DNA from: Burkholderiales bacterium
GTDB lineage: Bacteria > Pseudomonadota > Gammaproteobacteria > Burkholderiales > Burkholderiaceae_C
Direction: 5' to 3'
Length of the DNA: 64,000 nt
Assembly: GCA_017307865.1 (NCBI GenBank)
Contig: JAFKGE010000032.1
Location: forward strand, 1-64,000
Position numbers and translations under genes: made by a program. Positions 24,726 to 32,079 of the stretch are shown piece after piece (the first letter of the stretch is position 1; every line of letters starts with the position of its first letter). A model generated the notes under the pieces. It was not told the origin of the DNA. It searched no databases and saw only the letters and a program-made list of their open reading frames with translations.

Positions 24726-25960
24726 TCGAACGCCTGGCCAGCCGCATGGGCTACGAACGTCGGGCGTACAACCCGAACGACACCTGGGCCGCGTTTCAAG
24801 CCCTGCGGACTGGCACCAGTGAGCCCGAGGGAATCAGTGCTGTCTATGCCTGCGTGCAAGCGATCAGCGAGACCGTGGCCAGCCTGCCCCTGATCCTCTT
24901 CAAGCGCGACGGCGAAGACAGAACGAGGGCCAGCGAGCACCCGCTCTACCGTGTGTTGCACGATCAGGCCAACGAGCACCAGACCGCCCTTGAGTTCCGC
25001 GAGCTGCTGCAGGCCAACGTCCTGCTGAGGGGCAATGCCTATGCTCGAATCGAGTTCGACAGCGCCGGGCAAGTATCTGCCCTGTGGCCCATCAACCCCG
25101 ACCGCGTGAGCGTGATTCGCAACGGCGACAAGCTGGCCTACGAATACACCGATGGCGACGGCAAGCTGATCCGCCTGCTGTCTCACGAAGTCCTGCATCT
25201 TCGCCATCGCCTGGGGCCCGACGGTGTGCTGGGCGTGAGCCCCATTCAAGCCGCCCGAGGCGTGATTGACCTGGCGCAGTCGGAGCAAGAGCATGGGCTG
25301 GGGACATTCAACAACGGCACCAAGCTATCCGGTGTGTTGAAGTTCCCCGGCATGTTGAAGCCCGAGCAGCGCATTGCCATCCGCGACAGCTGGGCCAGCC
25401 AACATGCGGGAGGAAGCAATGCCGGCAAGACCGCCATCCTCGAAAGCGGTGTGGAGTTCCAGCAGGTGAGCATGACGCTCGAAGATGCCGAATGGATTGC
25501 AGCGCGGCAATTCTCAGTCGAGGAAGTGGCCCGCCTGTTCCGCGTGCCCCCGACCGTGATCGGTGATCTTCGCCATGGCAACTACAGCAATTCGGTGGAG
25601 ATGGCGAGGCAGTTTGTCACCCTGTCCCTACGCCGGCACCTGGTGGCATGGGAGCAAGCCATTGCATCCAAGCTGCTGACCGAAGCCGGCAGACGAATCT
25701 ACTTTGCCGAGCACCAAGTCGAGGGACTGCTGCGCGGTGATTCAGCGACAAGGGCCTCGTTCTATTCGAGCGGCATCCGAGACGGCTGGATGCTCAGAAG
25801 CGAAGCCAGGAAGCTAGAGAACCTGCCCGCCGTGCAAGGCATCGACAACGCCCCGCTAGGCCCCGCCCCCGCCGCCCCTGGCGACTACCCGAGCAAGCGC
25901 TACGCCAATGCTGCCCGCAAGCCGACCAATCATGAAGACGCTCAAACAACGGCAGATTGA
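24716..25960 (+). CDS. Phage portal protein (HK97 type)
   Basis: This 414-residue portal forms the dodecameric DNA gate at one capsid vertex and the terminase docking site. Family motifs include SAVYACVQAISETVASLPLIL, VLLRGNAYARIEFD, HRLGPDGVLGVSPIQAARG and VARLFRVPPTVIGDLRHGNYSNSVE. The ATG at 24716 lies inside the end of the protease gene; a TTG at 24710 is possible. Its 3' end overlaps the HNH gene by 29 nt. It is full length and intact. Confidence 0.92.
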   Translation: MGLIERLASRMGYERRAYNPNDTWAAFQALRTGTSEPEGISAVYACVQAISETVASLPLILFKRDGEDRTRASEHPLYRVLHDQANEHQTALEFRELLQANVLLRGNAYARIEFDSAGQVSALWPINPDRVSVIRNGDKLAYEYTDGDGKLIRLLSHEVLHLRHRLGPDGVLGVSPIQAARGVIDLAQSEQEHGLGTFNNGTKLSGVLKFPGMLKPEQRIAIRDSWASQHAGGSNAGKTAILESGVEFQQVSMTLEDAEWIAARQFSVEEVARLFRVPPTVIGDLRHGNYSNSVEMARQFVTLSLRRHLVAWEQAIASKLLTEAGRRIYFAEHQVEGLLRGDSATRASFYSSGIRDGWMLRSEARKLENLPAVQGIDNAPLGPAPAAPGDYPSKRYANAARKPTNHEDAQTTAD

Positions 25961-26309
25961 GACGGGCCGCACCCTCGCCCTGAACGGCAAGGCATGGGGC
26001 CTGCTGCGCGCTCGTGTGCTCAATGGTGAACCGCTGTGCCGCATGTGCGCCCCCGCCTGTCTCAGACCGGCTACGGACGTTGACCACATCGACAACGACC
26101 CGACGAACAACAGCATAGACAACCTGCAGCCGCTGTGCCACGAATGCCACAGCAGGAAGACGCAAGCCGACATGGGCAAGGCAGTTTGCTATGGTTGTGA
26201 TAGCAATGGCTGGCCGCTTGACCCGGCAAGTCATTGGCAGAAATCGCCGGCAACCGATTCGCCAGAACCGCCCTGTTCCCTCAATTTCAACGCTAACTCA
26301 CTGCCATGA
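25932..26309 (+). CDS. HNH endonuclease of the packaging module
   Basis: This 125-residue HNH nuclease has zinc ligands Cys36/Cys39 (LCRMC) and Cys69/Cys72 (PLCHECH), with the catalytic Asp51-His52 (DVDHIDNDPT), Asn64 and His73. HNH proteins next to terminase genes are needed for cutting at cos sites in HK97-type phages and cos-packaging satellites, acting with TerL. Its ATG lies within the portal gene, and its stop overlaps terS (ATGA). This suggests the satellite packages unit genomes by a cos mechanism. Confidence 0.9.
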   Translation: MKTLKQRQIETGRTLALNGKAWGLLRARVLNGEPLCRMCAPACLRPATDVDHIDNDPTNNSIDNLQPLCHECHSRKTQADMGKAVCYGCDSNGWPLDPASHWQKSPATDSPEPPCSLNFNANSLP

Positions 26310-26764
26310 AGTCCACTGCCCGCCGCCTGCGCTCCGACAGCGCCCACGCTGCCGCTGAGGCTTACCAGAATGCCGCACAAGCGCCTATCGAGCCGCCCCT
26401 GTGTGTCACCCTGCGCGAGCAAGATCAACCGTTCTGGACGCGCATTGTCGAGTCCAAAGCTAGAAGCACCTGGACGGCCACCGACCTCGTTTCTGCTGCC
26501 CATCTGGCCCGCGCCATGGCCGATATGGAAACGCTGCAGGCGCAACTGGACGTCGAGGGCTACATCGTGGGCGACAAGATCAACCCGACCGCCAAAGCCC
26601 TGGAAATGCTGTCCAAGCGCGTTGTCATGATTGCCCGCGCCGTCCAAGTCCACGCGCTGGCCACGGTGGGCGATGCACGCGACGCCGGCAAGTCGGCCAC
26701 GGCTGAACGCGAAGCACGCGAGCAAGAAGACGATCCGCTACTGCCCAAGCTGTACGTGCTATGA
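26306..26764 (+). CDS. terS: Small terminase subunit
   Basis: This 152-residue protein sits between HNH and the large terminase, where TerS is expected. It has a helical core (TATDLVSAAHLARAMADMETLQAQL), GDKINPTAKALEMLSKRVVMIARAVQVHAL, and an acidic end LPKLYVL, in keeping with the P27-like small-terminase family. TerS recognises the element's own cos or pac site, which makes packaging satellite-specific. Four-base ATGA overlaps couple it to both neighbours. Assignment relies partly on position. Confidence 0.8.
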   Translation: MKSTARRLRSDSAHAAAEAYQNAAQAPIEPPLCVTLREQDQPFWTRIVESKARSTWTATDLVSAAHLARAMADMETLQAQLDVEGYIVGDKINPTAKALEMLSKRVVMIARAVQVHALATVGDARDAGKSATAEREAREQEDDPLLPKLYVL

Positions 26765-28260
26765 CCCGCGCCGAGCTGGTGATCCAGTTCATTGAAAAAT
26801 TCTGCCGCGTGCCCGAGGGCGCACTGGTGGGCAAACCGCTGGTGCTGGCTGAGTTTCAGAAAGACTTCATCCGCGCCGTCTACGACAACGAACACGGCAC
26901 GCGCCGCGCCATCCTGAGCATCGCCCGCAAGAACGGGAAGACCGGCCTGATTGCGGGTTTGCTGCTGGCGCATCTGGTGGGGCCTGAAGCCAAGCCGAAT
27001 GCTCAGATTGTCTCGGGCGCAATGTCGAGGGATCAGGCCGCCCTCGTGTTCAACCTGGCGTCAAAAATGGTGCAGCAGTCCCCCGAGCTGGCAAAGCGGG
27101 TGAGGATCGTCCCCTCGGGCAAAAGGCTGATCGGCCTGCCGCTGAACACCGAATATCGAGCCCTGGCAGCAGACGGCCAGACCGCGCATGGACTATCCCC
27201 CGTGCTGGCAATCCTGGACGAAGCCGGGCAAGTCAGAGGCCCCCGCTCAGACTTCATCGACGCGATTACGACCAGCCAAGGCGCACACGACAACCCGCTG
27301 CTGATCGTCATATCGACGCAAGCGGCAACGGATGCTGATTTGCTGAGTCTGTGGATCGACGATGCTTTGACCGGCGCGGACAAGAAAACCGTCTGCCACC
27401 TTCACGCCGCCCCGAAGGACTGCGAGCTGGTGGACACCGAAGCATGGGCCGCAGCAAACCCCGCCATAGGCCTATTCCGAAGCCTGGAAGACGTGCGGGA
27501 GCAAGCCCAGCAGGCGCAGCGCCTACCCAGTGCCGAGGCCACGTTTCGATGGCTGGTGCTCAATCAGCGGGTATCGGCGGTGAACCCGTTTATCAGTGCC
27601 GACGTGTGGAAGTCCTGCGGCACCGAGCCCGAGCCCTTCGACGGGCCTGTCTTCGGCGGGCTGGATTTGTCGGCAAGGACGGACTTAACCGCCCTGGTGC
27701 TGGTGGGCCAGGTTGAAGGCGTGTGGCACGTCCGCCCGTACTTTTGGACGCCCGAGCAAGGCATTGCAGATAGGTCGAAGCGGGATCGCGTCCCCTATGA
27801 CCTGTGGGCGCAGCAAGGCCACCTACGGACAACCCCCGGCGCTTCGGTGGACTATGAACACCTGGCGAGCGACGTGCTCGAAATCCTGGACGGCCTGGAC
27901 GTGCGTGCTATTGCCTTTGACCGCTGGCGCATGGACGTGCTCAAGAAAGAGCTGGATCGCCTGGGAGCCGATTTACCGCTGGTGCCATGGGGACAAGGCT
28001 TTCAATCAATGTCGCCCGCCCTGGACGCCCTCGAAGCTGAATTGCTCAATGGACGCATGGCCCATGGCAATCACCCGGTGCTGACCATGTGCGCGGCCAA
28101 TGCGGTGATCGAACGAGATCCCGCGGGCAACCGCAAGCTGACGAAAGCCAAGAGCACCGGACGAATCGACGGCCTGCAGGCCCTTGCCATGGCCATGGGC
28201 GCGGCCAGCACCAGCGAAGAAATCCAGACCTATGACTCCGACAGCTTCATGTTCGTTTAA
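26761..28260 (+). CDS. terL: Large terminase subunit
   Basis: This 499-residue packaging motor has an N-terminal ATPase with a variant Walker A SIARKNGKT (53-61) and Walker B VLAILDEAG (148-156), plus motif III VISTQAATD. The C-terminal RNase H-like nuclease begins FGGLDLSARTDLTALV with Asp302. Later acidic residues are in AFDRWRMD and GRIDGLQALAMAMG. This is the Terminase_1 family used by HK97-like phages. It is full length. The 149-nt gap after its stop has no gene. Confidence 0.93.
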   Translation: MTRAELVIQFIEKFCRVPEGALVGKPLVLAEFQKDFIRAVYDNEHGTRRAILSIARKNGKTGLIAGLLLAHLVGPEAKPNAQIVSGAMSRDQAALVFNLASKMVQQSPELAKRVRIVPSGKRLIGLPLNTEYRALAADGQTAHGLSPVLAILDEAGQVRGPRSDFIDAITTSQGAHDNPLLIVISTQAATDADLLSLWIDDALTGADKKTVCHLHAAPKDCELVDTEAWAAANPAIGLFRSLEDVREQAQQAQRLPSAEATFRWLVLNQRVSAVNPFISADVWKSCGTEPEPFDGPVFGGLDLSARTDLTALVLVGQVEGVWHVRPYFWTPEQGIADRSKRDRVPYDLWAQQGHLRTTPGASVDYEHLASDVLEILDGLDVRAIAFDRWRMDVLKKELDRLGADLPLVPWGQGFQSMSPALDALEAELLNGRMAHGNHPVLTMCAANAVIERDPAGNRKLTKAKSTGRIDGLQALAMAMGAASTSEEIQTYDSDSFMFV

Positions 28261-28409
28261 CCCCAGCCGGGAGGGCCGCAAGGAGAGCCCGGACGCGGAT
28301 CAGTCGGACAGTGCCGCGCATTTAGAAAAACCCCGACAGCCGGCAGCGCGGTTTCAACCATCTGGTTCTTTCGCTGCGCGTGGCCGGCACCCATTCATGA
28401 AGGACTGAC

Positions 28410-28679
28410 ATGCCCACACTGACGCAAGCAAAGCAGCATCTTCGGGTTGACCACACCGACGAAGACACCTTAATCGAGGGCCTGATCGACGCCGCGCAGC
28501 AGACCGTGAAGCTGTATCTCAACGTCGAGACGCTGCCCGCCGAAGCGCCGGTGGACATAGCTGTCCTGATGCTGACCGCCGCCCTGTACGAGCAACGCGA
28601 AAGCGTGGTGGATCGTCCCCTGTCGGATAACCACCTGTACGCCCGCCTGCTGGCCCCGTATCGGGCCATGGAGGCGTGA
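28410..28679 (+). CDS. Head-tail connector protein (gp6-like)
   Basis: This 89-residue protein of the phage gp6-like connector family begins MPTLTQAKQHLRVDHTDEDTLIEGLIDAA and has VDIAVLMLTAALYEQRESVV in the middle. The connector forms a ring under the portal and prepares the head for tail joining. GGA lies before the ATG. It overlaps the adaptor gene by 4 nt (GTGA). Its presence in an element without tail genes suggests the heads are made ready for tails supplied by another phage. Confidence 0.85.
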   Translation: MPTLTQAKQHLRVDHTDEDTLIEGLIDAAQQTVKLYLNVETLPAEAPVDIAVLMLTAALYEQRESVVDRPLSDNHLYARLLAPYRAMEA

Positions 28680-28999
28680 TCGTGCGCGCCGGCACCCTAG
28701 ACCAGCGTATCGAGCTGCAAGAGCTTGTAGAGGGCTTTGACGACTACGGCCAGCCCCTGAGCGAATGGCAGACCGTCCTGTCGGCCTGGGCCGCCGTGGA
28801 GCCCCTGACGGGCCGGGAATATCTTGCAGCCATGCAAAACCAGTCCGAGACGACCATGCGCGTGAGGCTTCGCTACAGACCCGGTATCAAGTCCGCCATG
28901 CGCGTGAAGCATGGGGCCCGGCTGTACGGCATTCAATCGGTGATCGACGTGAAGAGCACGGGCCGCGAGCTGGTGCTCATGTGTACGGCCAGCGGGTAA
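28676..28999 (+). CDS. Head-tail adaptor / head closure protein
   Basis: This 107-residue protein of the phage head-tail joining family begins MIVRAGTLDQRIELQELVEGFDDYGQ. It continues with AWAAVEPLTGREYLAAMQNQSETTMRVRLRYR and ends in SVIDVKSTGRELVLMCTASG, a typical small barrel. The GTG start overlaps the connector stop. It is the last gene of the element: no tail completion or tail tube gene follows. This protein would form the interface to the borrowed tail, so it should match the helper's tail connector. Confidence 0.87.
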   Translation: MIVRAGTLDQRIELQELVEGFDDYGQPLSEWQTVLSAWAAVEPLTGREYLAAMQNQSETTMRVRLRYRPGIKSAMRVKHGARLYGIQSVIDVKSTGRELVLMCTASG

Positions 29000-29042
29000 A
29001 CTGGAGTCGAACGAACGGACGCCGGTTCGCGTCCCGATTCGT

Positions 29043-29062
29043 GGGGAACAACACGGGGGAAC
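29043..29062 (+). other. Candidate integrase arm sites near attR
   Basis: TGGGGAACAA and GGGGGAACC lie side by side 55-75 nt inside attR. They match the GGGGGAACAA arms found next to the integrase gene at the other end of the element. Confidence 0.45.
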
Positions 29063-29115
29063 CCTGAAAAACCAAACCGCTGAAACCCAGCATTGATGCG
29101 CCCGTCATAGCTCTT

Positions 29116-29137
29116 TTCGATTCCTGCCGGGGCGCCA
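29116..29137 (+). other. attR core of the integrated element
   Basis: TTCGATTCCTGCC-GGGG-CGCCA repeats the tRNA-Arg 3' end, including CCA, with one G missing relative to attL. It marks the displaced chromosomal tRNA end. Host genes resume with gspF 25 nt later. Confidence 0.85.
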
Positions 29138-29161
29138 CCCACGCTGCCCCGCCCCACGCAC

Positions 29162-30379
29162 GTGCCCGCCTATTCCTTCGAAGCCCTGCAAGCCGACGGC
29201 CAGACCCGCAAGGGCGTGATCGAGGCCGACACGGCGCGCCTGGCGCGCGCGCTGCTGCGCGGGCAGGCGCTGGTGCCGCTGGCGGTGGAGCCGGTGACGG
29301 GGCGCTCCGACAGCCTGCTGACCCGGCCGATCGCCGGCGGGCGCGCCTTCGGCGGCACGCGGCTGGCGATCTTTACGCGCCAGCTCGCCGGGCTGGTGGG
29401 CTCGGGCCTGCCGCTGGAGCGCGCGCTGTCGGCGCTGGCCGACGAGGCCGAGGACGACAAGCAGCGCAACCTGATCGCCGGCCTGCGCGCCGAGGTCAAC
29501 GCCGGCGCCCCGCTGGCGCGCGCCATGGCGCAGCAGCCGCGCGAGTTCTCGCCGGTCTACACGGCGGTGATCGCCGCCGGCGAGCAGGGCGGCCACCTGG
29601 GCGCCGTGCTGGAGCGCCTGGCCGACGACCTGGAAGAGCGCCAGGCGCTCAAGTCCAAGCTGATCGGCGCCGCGCTGTACCCGGCCATCGTCACGCTGGT
29701 GGCGATCGTCATCGTGGTGTTTCTGGTCAGCTACGTGGTGCCGCAGGTGGCCACCGTGTTTGCCGGCACCCAGCACGCGCTGCCGACGCTGACGGTGGCC
29801 ATGCTGGCCATCAGCGCCTTCGTGCGCAACTGGGGTTGGTGGCTGCTGGGCGCCATCGTTTTGATAGCTGCCGGCGCACGCTGGGCGCTGACGATCGGCA
29901 CTTTTCGTCAAAAATTCGACGCCGCCTGGCTGCGCCTGCCGCTGGTCGGGCGGCTGGCGCGCGGCTACAACGCGGCGCGCTTCGGCGCCACGCTGGCCAT
30001 GCTGGCGGGGGCCGGCGTGCCCATCCTGCGCGCGCTGCAGGCCGCCAGCGAAACGCTGAACAACACGGCGATGCGCGCCGACGCCGAGGACGCGCTGGTG
30101 ATGGTGCGCGAGGGCGCGCCGCTGGCGGCGGCGCTGGCGCAGAAAAAGCGCTTTCCGGGCCTCTTGGCCATGTTCGCCCGCTTGGGCGAGCAGACCGGCC
30201 AGCTGCCGCTGATGCTGCAGCGCGCCGCCGTGCAGCTGTCCACCGAGGTGCAGCGCCGCGCCATGCAGCTGGCCACCATCCTGGAGCCGCTGCTGATCGT
30301 CGTCATGGGCGTGGTGGTGATGCTGATCGTGCTGGCCGTGATGCTGCCGATCATCCAGCTCAACCAGTGGGTGAAGTAG
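29162..30379 (+). CDS. gspF: Type II secretion inner membrane protein GspF (or PilC-like)
   Basis: The 405-residue platform protein has two GspF domains (about 68-191 and 272-392; FTRQLAGLVGSGLPLERALSAL and FGATLAMLAGAGVPILRALQAASETL) and membrane helices near 170-190, 220-242 and 370-395. The N-terminus PAYSFEALQADGQTRKGVIEAD is typical of GspF. The start is a GTG at 29162 without an obvious ribosome-binding site. No other gsp gene lies beside it: the upstream neighbour is the integrated element, which may have separated it from an operon. A repeat-like sequence is embedded in the second helix region. Confidence 0.85.
   Translation: MPAYSFEALQADGQTRKGVIEADTARLARALLRGQALVPLAVEPVTGRSDSLLTRPIAGGRAFGGTRLAIFTRQLAGLVGSGLPLERALSALADEAEDDKQRNLIAGLRAEVNAGAPLARAMAQQPREFSPVYTAVIAAGEQGGHLGAVLERLADDLEERQALKSKLIGAALYPAIVTLVAIVIVVFLVSYVVPQVATVFAGTQHALPTLTVAMLAISAFVRNWGWWLLGAIVLIAAGARWALTIGTFRQKFDAAWLRLPLVGRLARGYNAARFGATLAMLAGAGVPILRALQAASETLNNTAMRADAEDALVMVREGAPLAAALAQKKRFPGLLAMFARLGEQTGQLPLMLQRAAVQLSTEVQRRAMQLATILEPLLIVVMGVVVMLIVLAVMLPIIQLNQWVK
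29857..29905 (+). repeat. Dispersed GATAGCTG repeat-like segment, copy 5, within gspF
   Basis: TTTTGATAGCTGCCGGCGC followed by GGGCGCTGACGATCGGC matches the first half of the repeat. It encodes IVLIAAGARWAL in a membrane helix. It may be a remnant or a chance match. Confidence 0.4.
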
Positions 30380-30393
30380 CGCCGGCCGGCGTC

Positions 30394-30413
30394 ATGTAGT
30401 AACATTGCTACAT
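30394..30413. promoter_or_regulatory. Palindromic operator of the toxin-antitoxin operon
   Basis: ATGTAG-N8-CTACAT, palindromic at 16 of 20 positions, stands 21 nt before the antitoxin start in an AT-rich patch. Phd/YefM-type antitoxins repress their own operon at such sites. Confidence 0.55.
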
Positions 30414-30434
30414 TCATCGATTGCGGAGGCTGCC

Positions 30435-30683
30435 ATGCAAACCCTCACCTCGCGCGAATTCAACCAGGACACGGCCCGCGCCAAGCGCGCCGCCAACGAC
30501 GGGCCGGTGTTCATCACCGACCGGGGCAAGCGCGCCTATGTGCTGATCACCAACGACGAGTACGAGCGCCTGACCCGCAAGCGCCAGTCGATCATCGAAG
30601 CGCTGGCCATGCCCGGTGTGGAGGACATCGAGTTCGATCCGCCGCGCATGGGTGACTTCGCGCGCGCGGCCGAGTTCGACTGA
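30435..30683 (+). CDS. Phd/YefM-family antitoxin
   Basis: This 82-residue antitoxin has an N-terminal Phd-type DNA-binding fold (LTSREFNQDTARAKRAANDGPVFITDRGKRAYVLI, then NDEYERL) and a C-terminal tail that would wrap the toxin (EDIEFDPPRMGDFARAAEF). GGAGG precedes the ATG at 30435. It is 4 nt upstream of a PIN toxin gene and follows a palindromic operator. The pair would neutralise the RNase and repress its own transcription. Confidence 0.87.
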   Translation: MQTLTSREFNQDTARAKRAANDGPVFITDRGKRAYVLITNDEYERLTRKRQSIIEALAMPGVEDIEFDPPRMGDFARAAEFD

Positions 30684-30687
30684 ATCC

Positions 30688-31107
30688 ATGTTCCTGCTCG
30701 ACACCAACGTCGTCTCCGATTTGCGTCGCACCGACAAGGCGCCGGCCCCGTTGCTGGCTTGGTCGCGCAGCGTGAATGCGCACGATCTCTACATCTCCTG
30801 CATCACGCTGTTCGAGCTGGAGTTGGGCGTGCGCCTGCGCGAGCGGCGCGACGCAGCGCAAGGCCGTGTGCTGCGACAGTGGCTTGAAACCCGCGTCGTG
30901 CCGGAGTTCGAGGGACGCGTGCTCGACATCGACGCCACCATCGCGCGCCGCTGCGCGGTCATGCATGTGCCCAACCCGGCGCCGGAGCGCGACGCCTGGA
31001 TCGCCGCCACCGCCCTGGTCCACGGCCTGACGGTGGTCAGCCGCAACACACGCGACTTCGCCGCCTGCGGGGCGCAAGTGCTAAACCCCTGGCAAGCGCC
31101 CGTCTGA
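30688..31107 (+). CDS. PIN domain RNase toxin (VapC/FitB-like)
   Basis: This 139-residue PIN nuclease has the acidic metal-binding set Asp5 (FLLDTNVVSDL), Glu43 (TLFELELG), Asp102 (ERDAWIAATA) and Asp123 (SRNTRDF). Such toxins cleave tRNA or rRNA when free of antitoxin. The NVVSDLRR start and SRNTRDFAACGAQVLNPW end match the FitB-like branch. All catalytic residues are intact. It follows the antitoxin by 4 nt. A dispersed repeat starts at its 3' end. Confidence 0.88.
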   Translation: MFLLDTNVVSDLRRTDKAPAPLLAWSRSVNAHDLYISCITLFELELGVRLRERRDAAQGRVLRQWLETRVVPEFEGRVLDIDATIARRCAVMHVPNPAPERDAWIAATALVHGLTVVSRNTRDFAACGAQVLNPWQAPV

Positions 31108-31130
31108 CGGGCGCCACCAGCTATCATTTT
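31091..31130 (-). repeat. Dispersed GATAGCTG repeat, copy 6
   Basis: An inverted copy (GGCAAGCGCCCGTC, then GGGCGCCACCAGCTATCA) overlaps the end of the PIN toxin gene and reaches the next start codon. It may supply the last codons of the toxin. Confidence 0.65.
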
Positions 31131-31134
31131 CGAT

Positions 31135-32079
31135 ATGCCTGCCACCCTCGACGACAAGCTCGTGGTCGCGATCTCCTCGCGCGCCCTGTTCGACCTGGAG
31201 GAAGAAAACCAGGTCTTCGATGCCGGCGACGCGCAGGCCTACATGCAGCTGCAGCTGGAGCGCCTGGACGTGCCGGCGCGCCCCGGCGTGGCGCATTCCA
31301 TGGTCCGCAAGCTGCTGCGCTTCAACGAGGACGGCGTGGCGCGCGTGGAGGTCGTCATCCTCTCGCGCAACGACCCGGTGTCGGGCATGCGCATCTTCAA
31401 CTCGGGCGCGGCGCAGGCGTTGCGGCTGGAGCGCGGCGTGTTCACCCAGGGTCGCGCGCCCTTCGGCTACCTGCGGCCGCTGCACGCCGACATCTTCCTG
31501 TCGGCCAACGCGCAGGACGTGCACGAGGCGCTGGCGGCGGGCTTTCCGGCCGCGCACGTGATGGTGGGCGCGCGCCCGGCCGGCAACGGCTACCCCGACG
31601 AGCTGCGCATCGCCTTCGACGGCGATGCCGTGCTGTTCTCCGACGAGGCCGAGCAGGTGTTTCAAAAGAAGGGCCTGGCCGCCTTTCAGCAGCACGAAAA
31701 GCGCAAGGCCGACGAGCCGCTGCCGGCCGGCCCCTTCAAGCCCTTCCTGGAGGCCCTGCACCGCCTGCAGCACGCCGGCCCGCCGGGGCTGCGCATCCGC
31801 ACCGCGCTGGTCACCGCGCGCGGTGCGCCGGCGCACCGCCGCGCCATCCAGACGCTGATGCGCTGGAACATCCGCGTCGACGAGGCGATGTTCCTGGGCG
31901 GCCTGCCCAAGGGCGAATTCCTGCGCGAGTTCGAGCCCGACTTCTTCTTCGACGACCAGAGCGGCCACATCCAGCAGGCGGCCGGCTTCGTGCCGGCCGG
32001 CCACGTGGCGGCGGGCGTTACAAATGCGCCGGCGTCCCAGGCAACCCCAAGGCCGCGCCGGCGTTCCAATCGGGCATGA
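31135..32079 (+). CDS. 5'-nucleotidase (NT5C1-like family)
   Basis: This 314-residue protein resembles the cytosolic 5'-nucleotidase family that dephosphorylates nucleoside monophosphates. Recognisable segments are LVVAISSRALFDLEEENQVF, VILSRNDPVSGMRIFNS, IAFDGDAVLFSDEAEQVF with the acidic catalytic-type motif, and FFFDDQSGHIQQA near the end. The C-terminal tail is basic and low in complexity. No signal peptide is seen. The stop overlaps the start of the EF-hand gene (ATGA). Substrate preference cannot be told. Confidence 0.78.
   Translation: MPATLDDKLVVAISSRALFDLEEENQVFDAGDAQAYMQLQLERLDVPARPGVAHSMVRKLLRFNEDGVARVEVVILSRNDPVSGMRIFNSGAAQALRLERGVFTQGRAPFGYLRPLHADIFLSANAQDVHEALAAGFPAAHVMVGARPAGNGYPDELRIAFDGDAVLFSDEAEQVFQKKGLAAFQQHEKRKADEPLPAGPFKPFLEALHRLQHAGPPGLRIRTALVTARGAPAHRRAIQTLMRWNIRVDEAMFLGGLPKGEFLREFEPDFFFDDQSGHIQQAAGFVPAGHVAAGVTNAPASQATPRPRRRSNRA

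Larger units (their letters stand above)
17862..29137 (+). mobile_element. Integrated capsid-forming phage satellite (cf-PICI-like), about 11.3 kb
   Basis: The element is bounded by direct repeats of the tRNA-Arg 3' end and carries integrase, two unknown genes, AlpA-like regulator, Toprim protein, primase-polymerase-like protein, then capsid, protease, portal, HNH nuclease, small and large terminase, head-tail connector and adaptor. All genes point one way. There are no tail, baseplate, lysis or CI/Cro-like genes. A prophage remnant would rarely keep a complete, intact head and packaging set with overlapping genes while losing everything else cleanly. The content agrees with capsid-forming phage-inducible chromosomal islands. 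Helper phage and inducibility are unknown. Confidence 0.8.

Noticed and set aside
17862-29137. Reading the element as an ordinary prophage or prophage remnant.
   Set aside because: No tail, baseplate, lysis or phage repressor gene is present, not even as fragments, while every head and packaging gene is intact. A clean loss of only those modules is less likely than a satellite.
17862-29137. Reading the element as a P4-type satellite or a gene transfer agent.
   Set aside because: The integrase and AlpA are P4-like, but P4 remodels helper capsids instead of encoding a capsid, and no Sid- or Psu-like gene is seen. Gene transfer agents lack an integrase with att repeats and normally keep tail genes.
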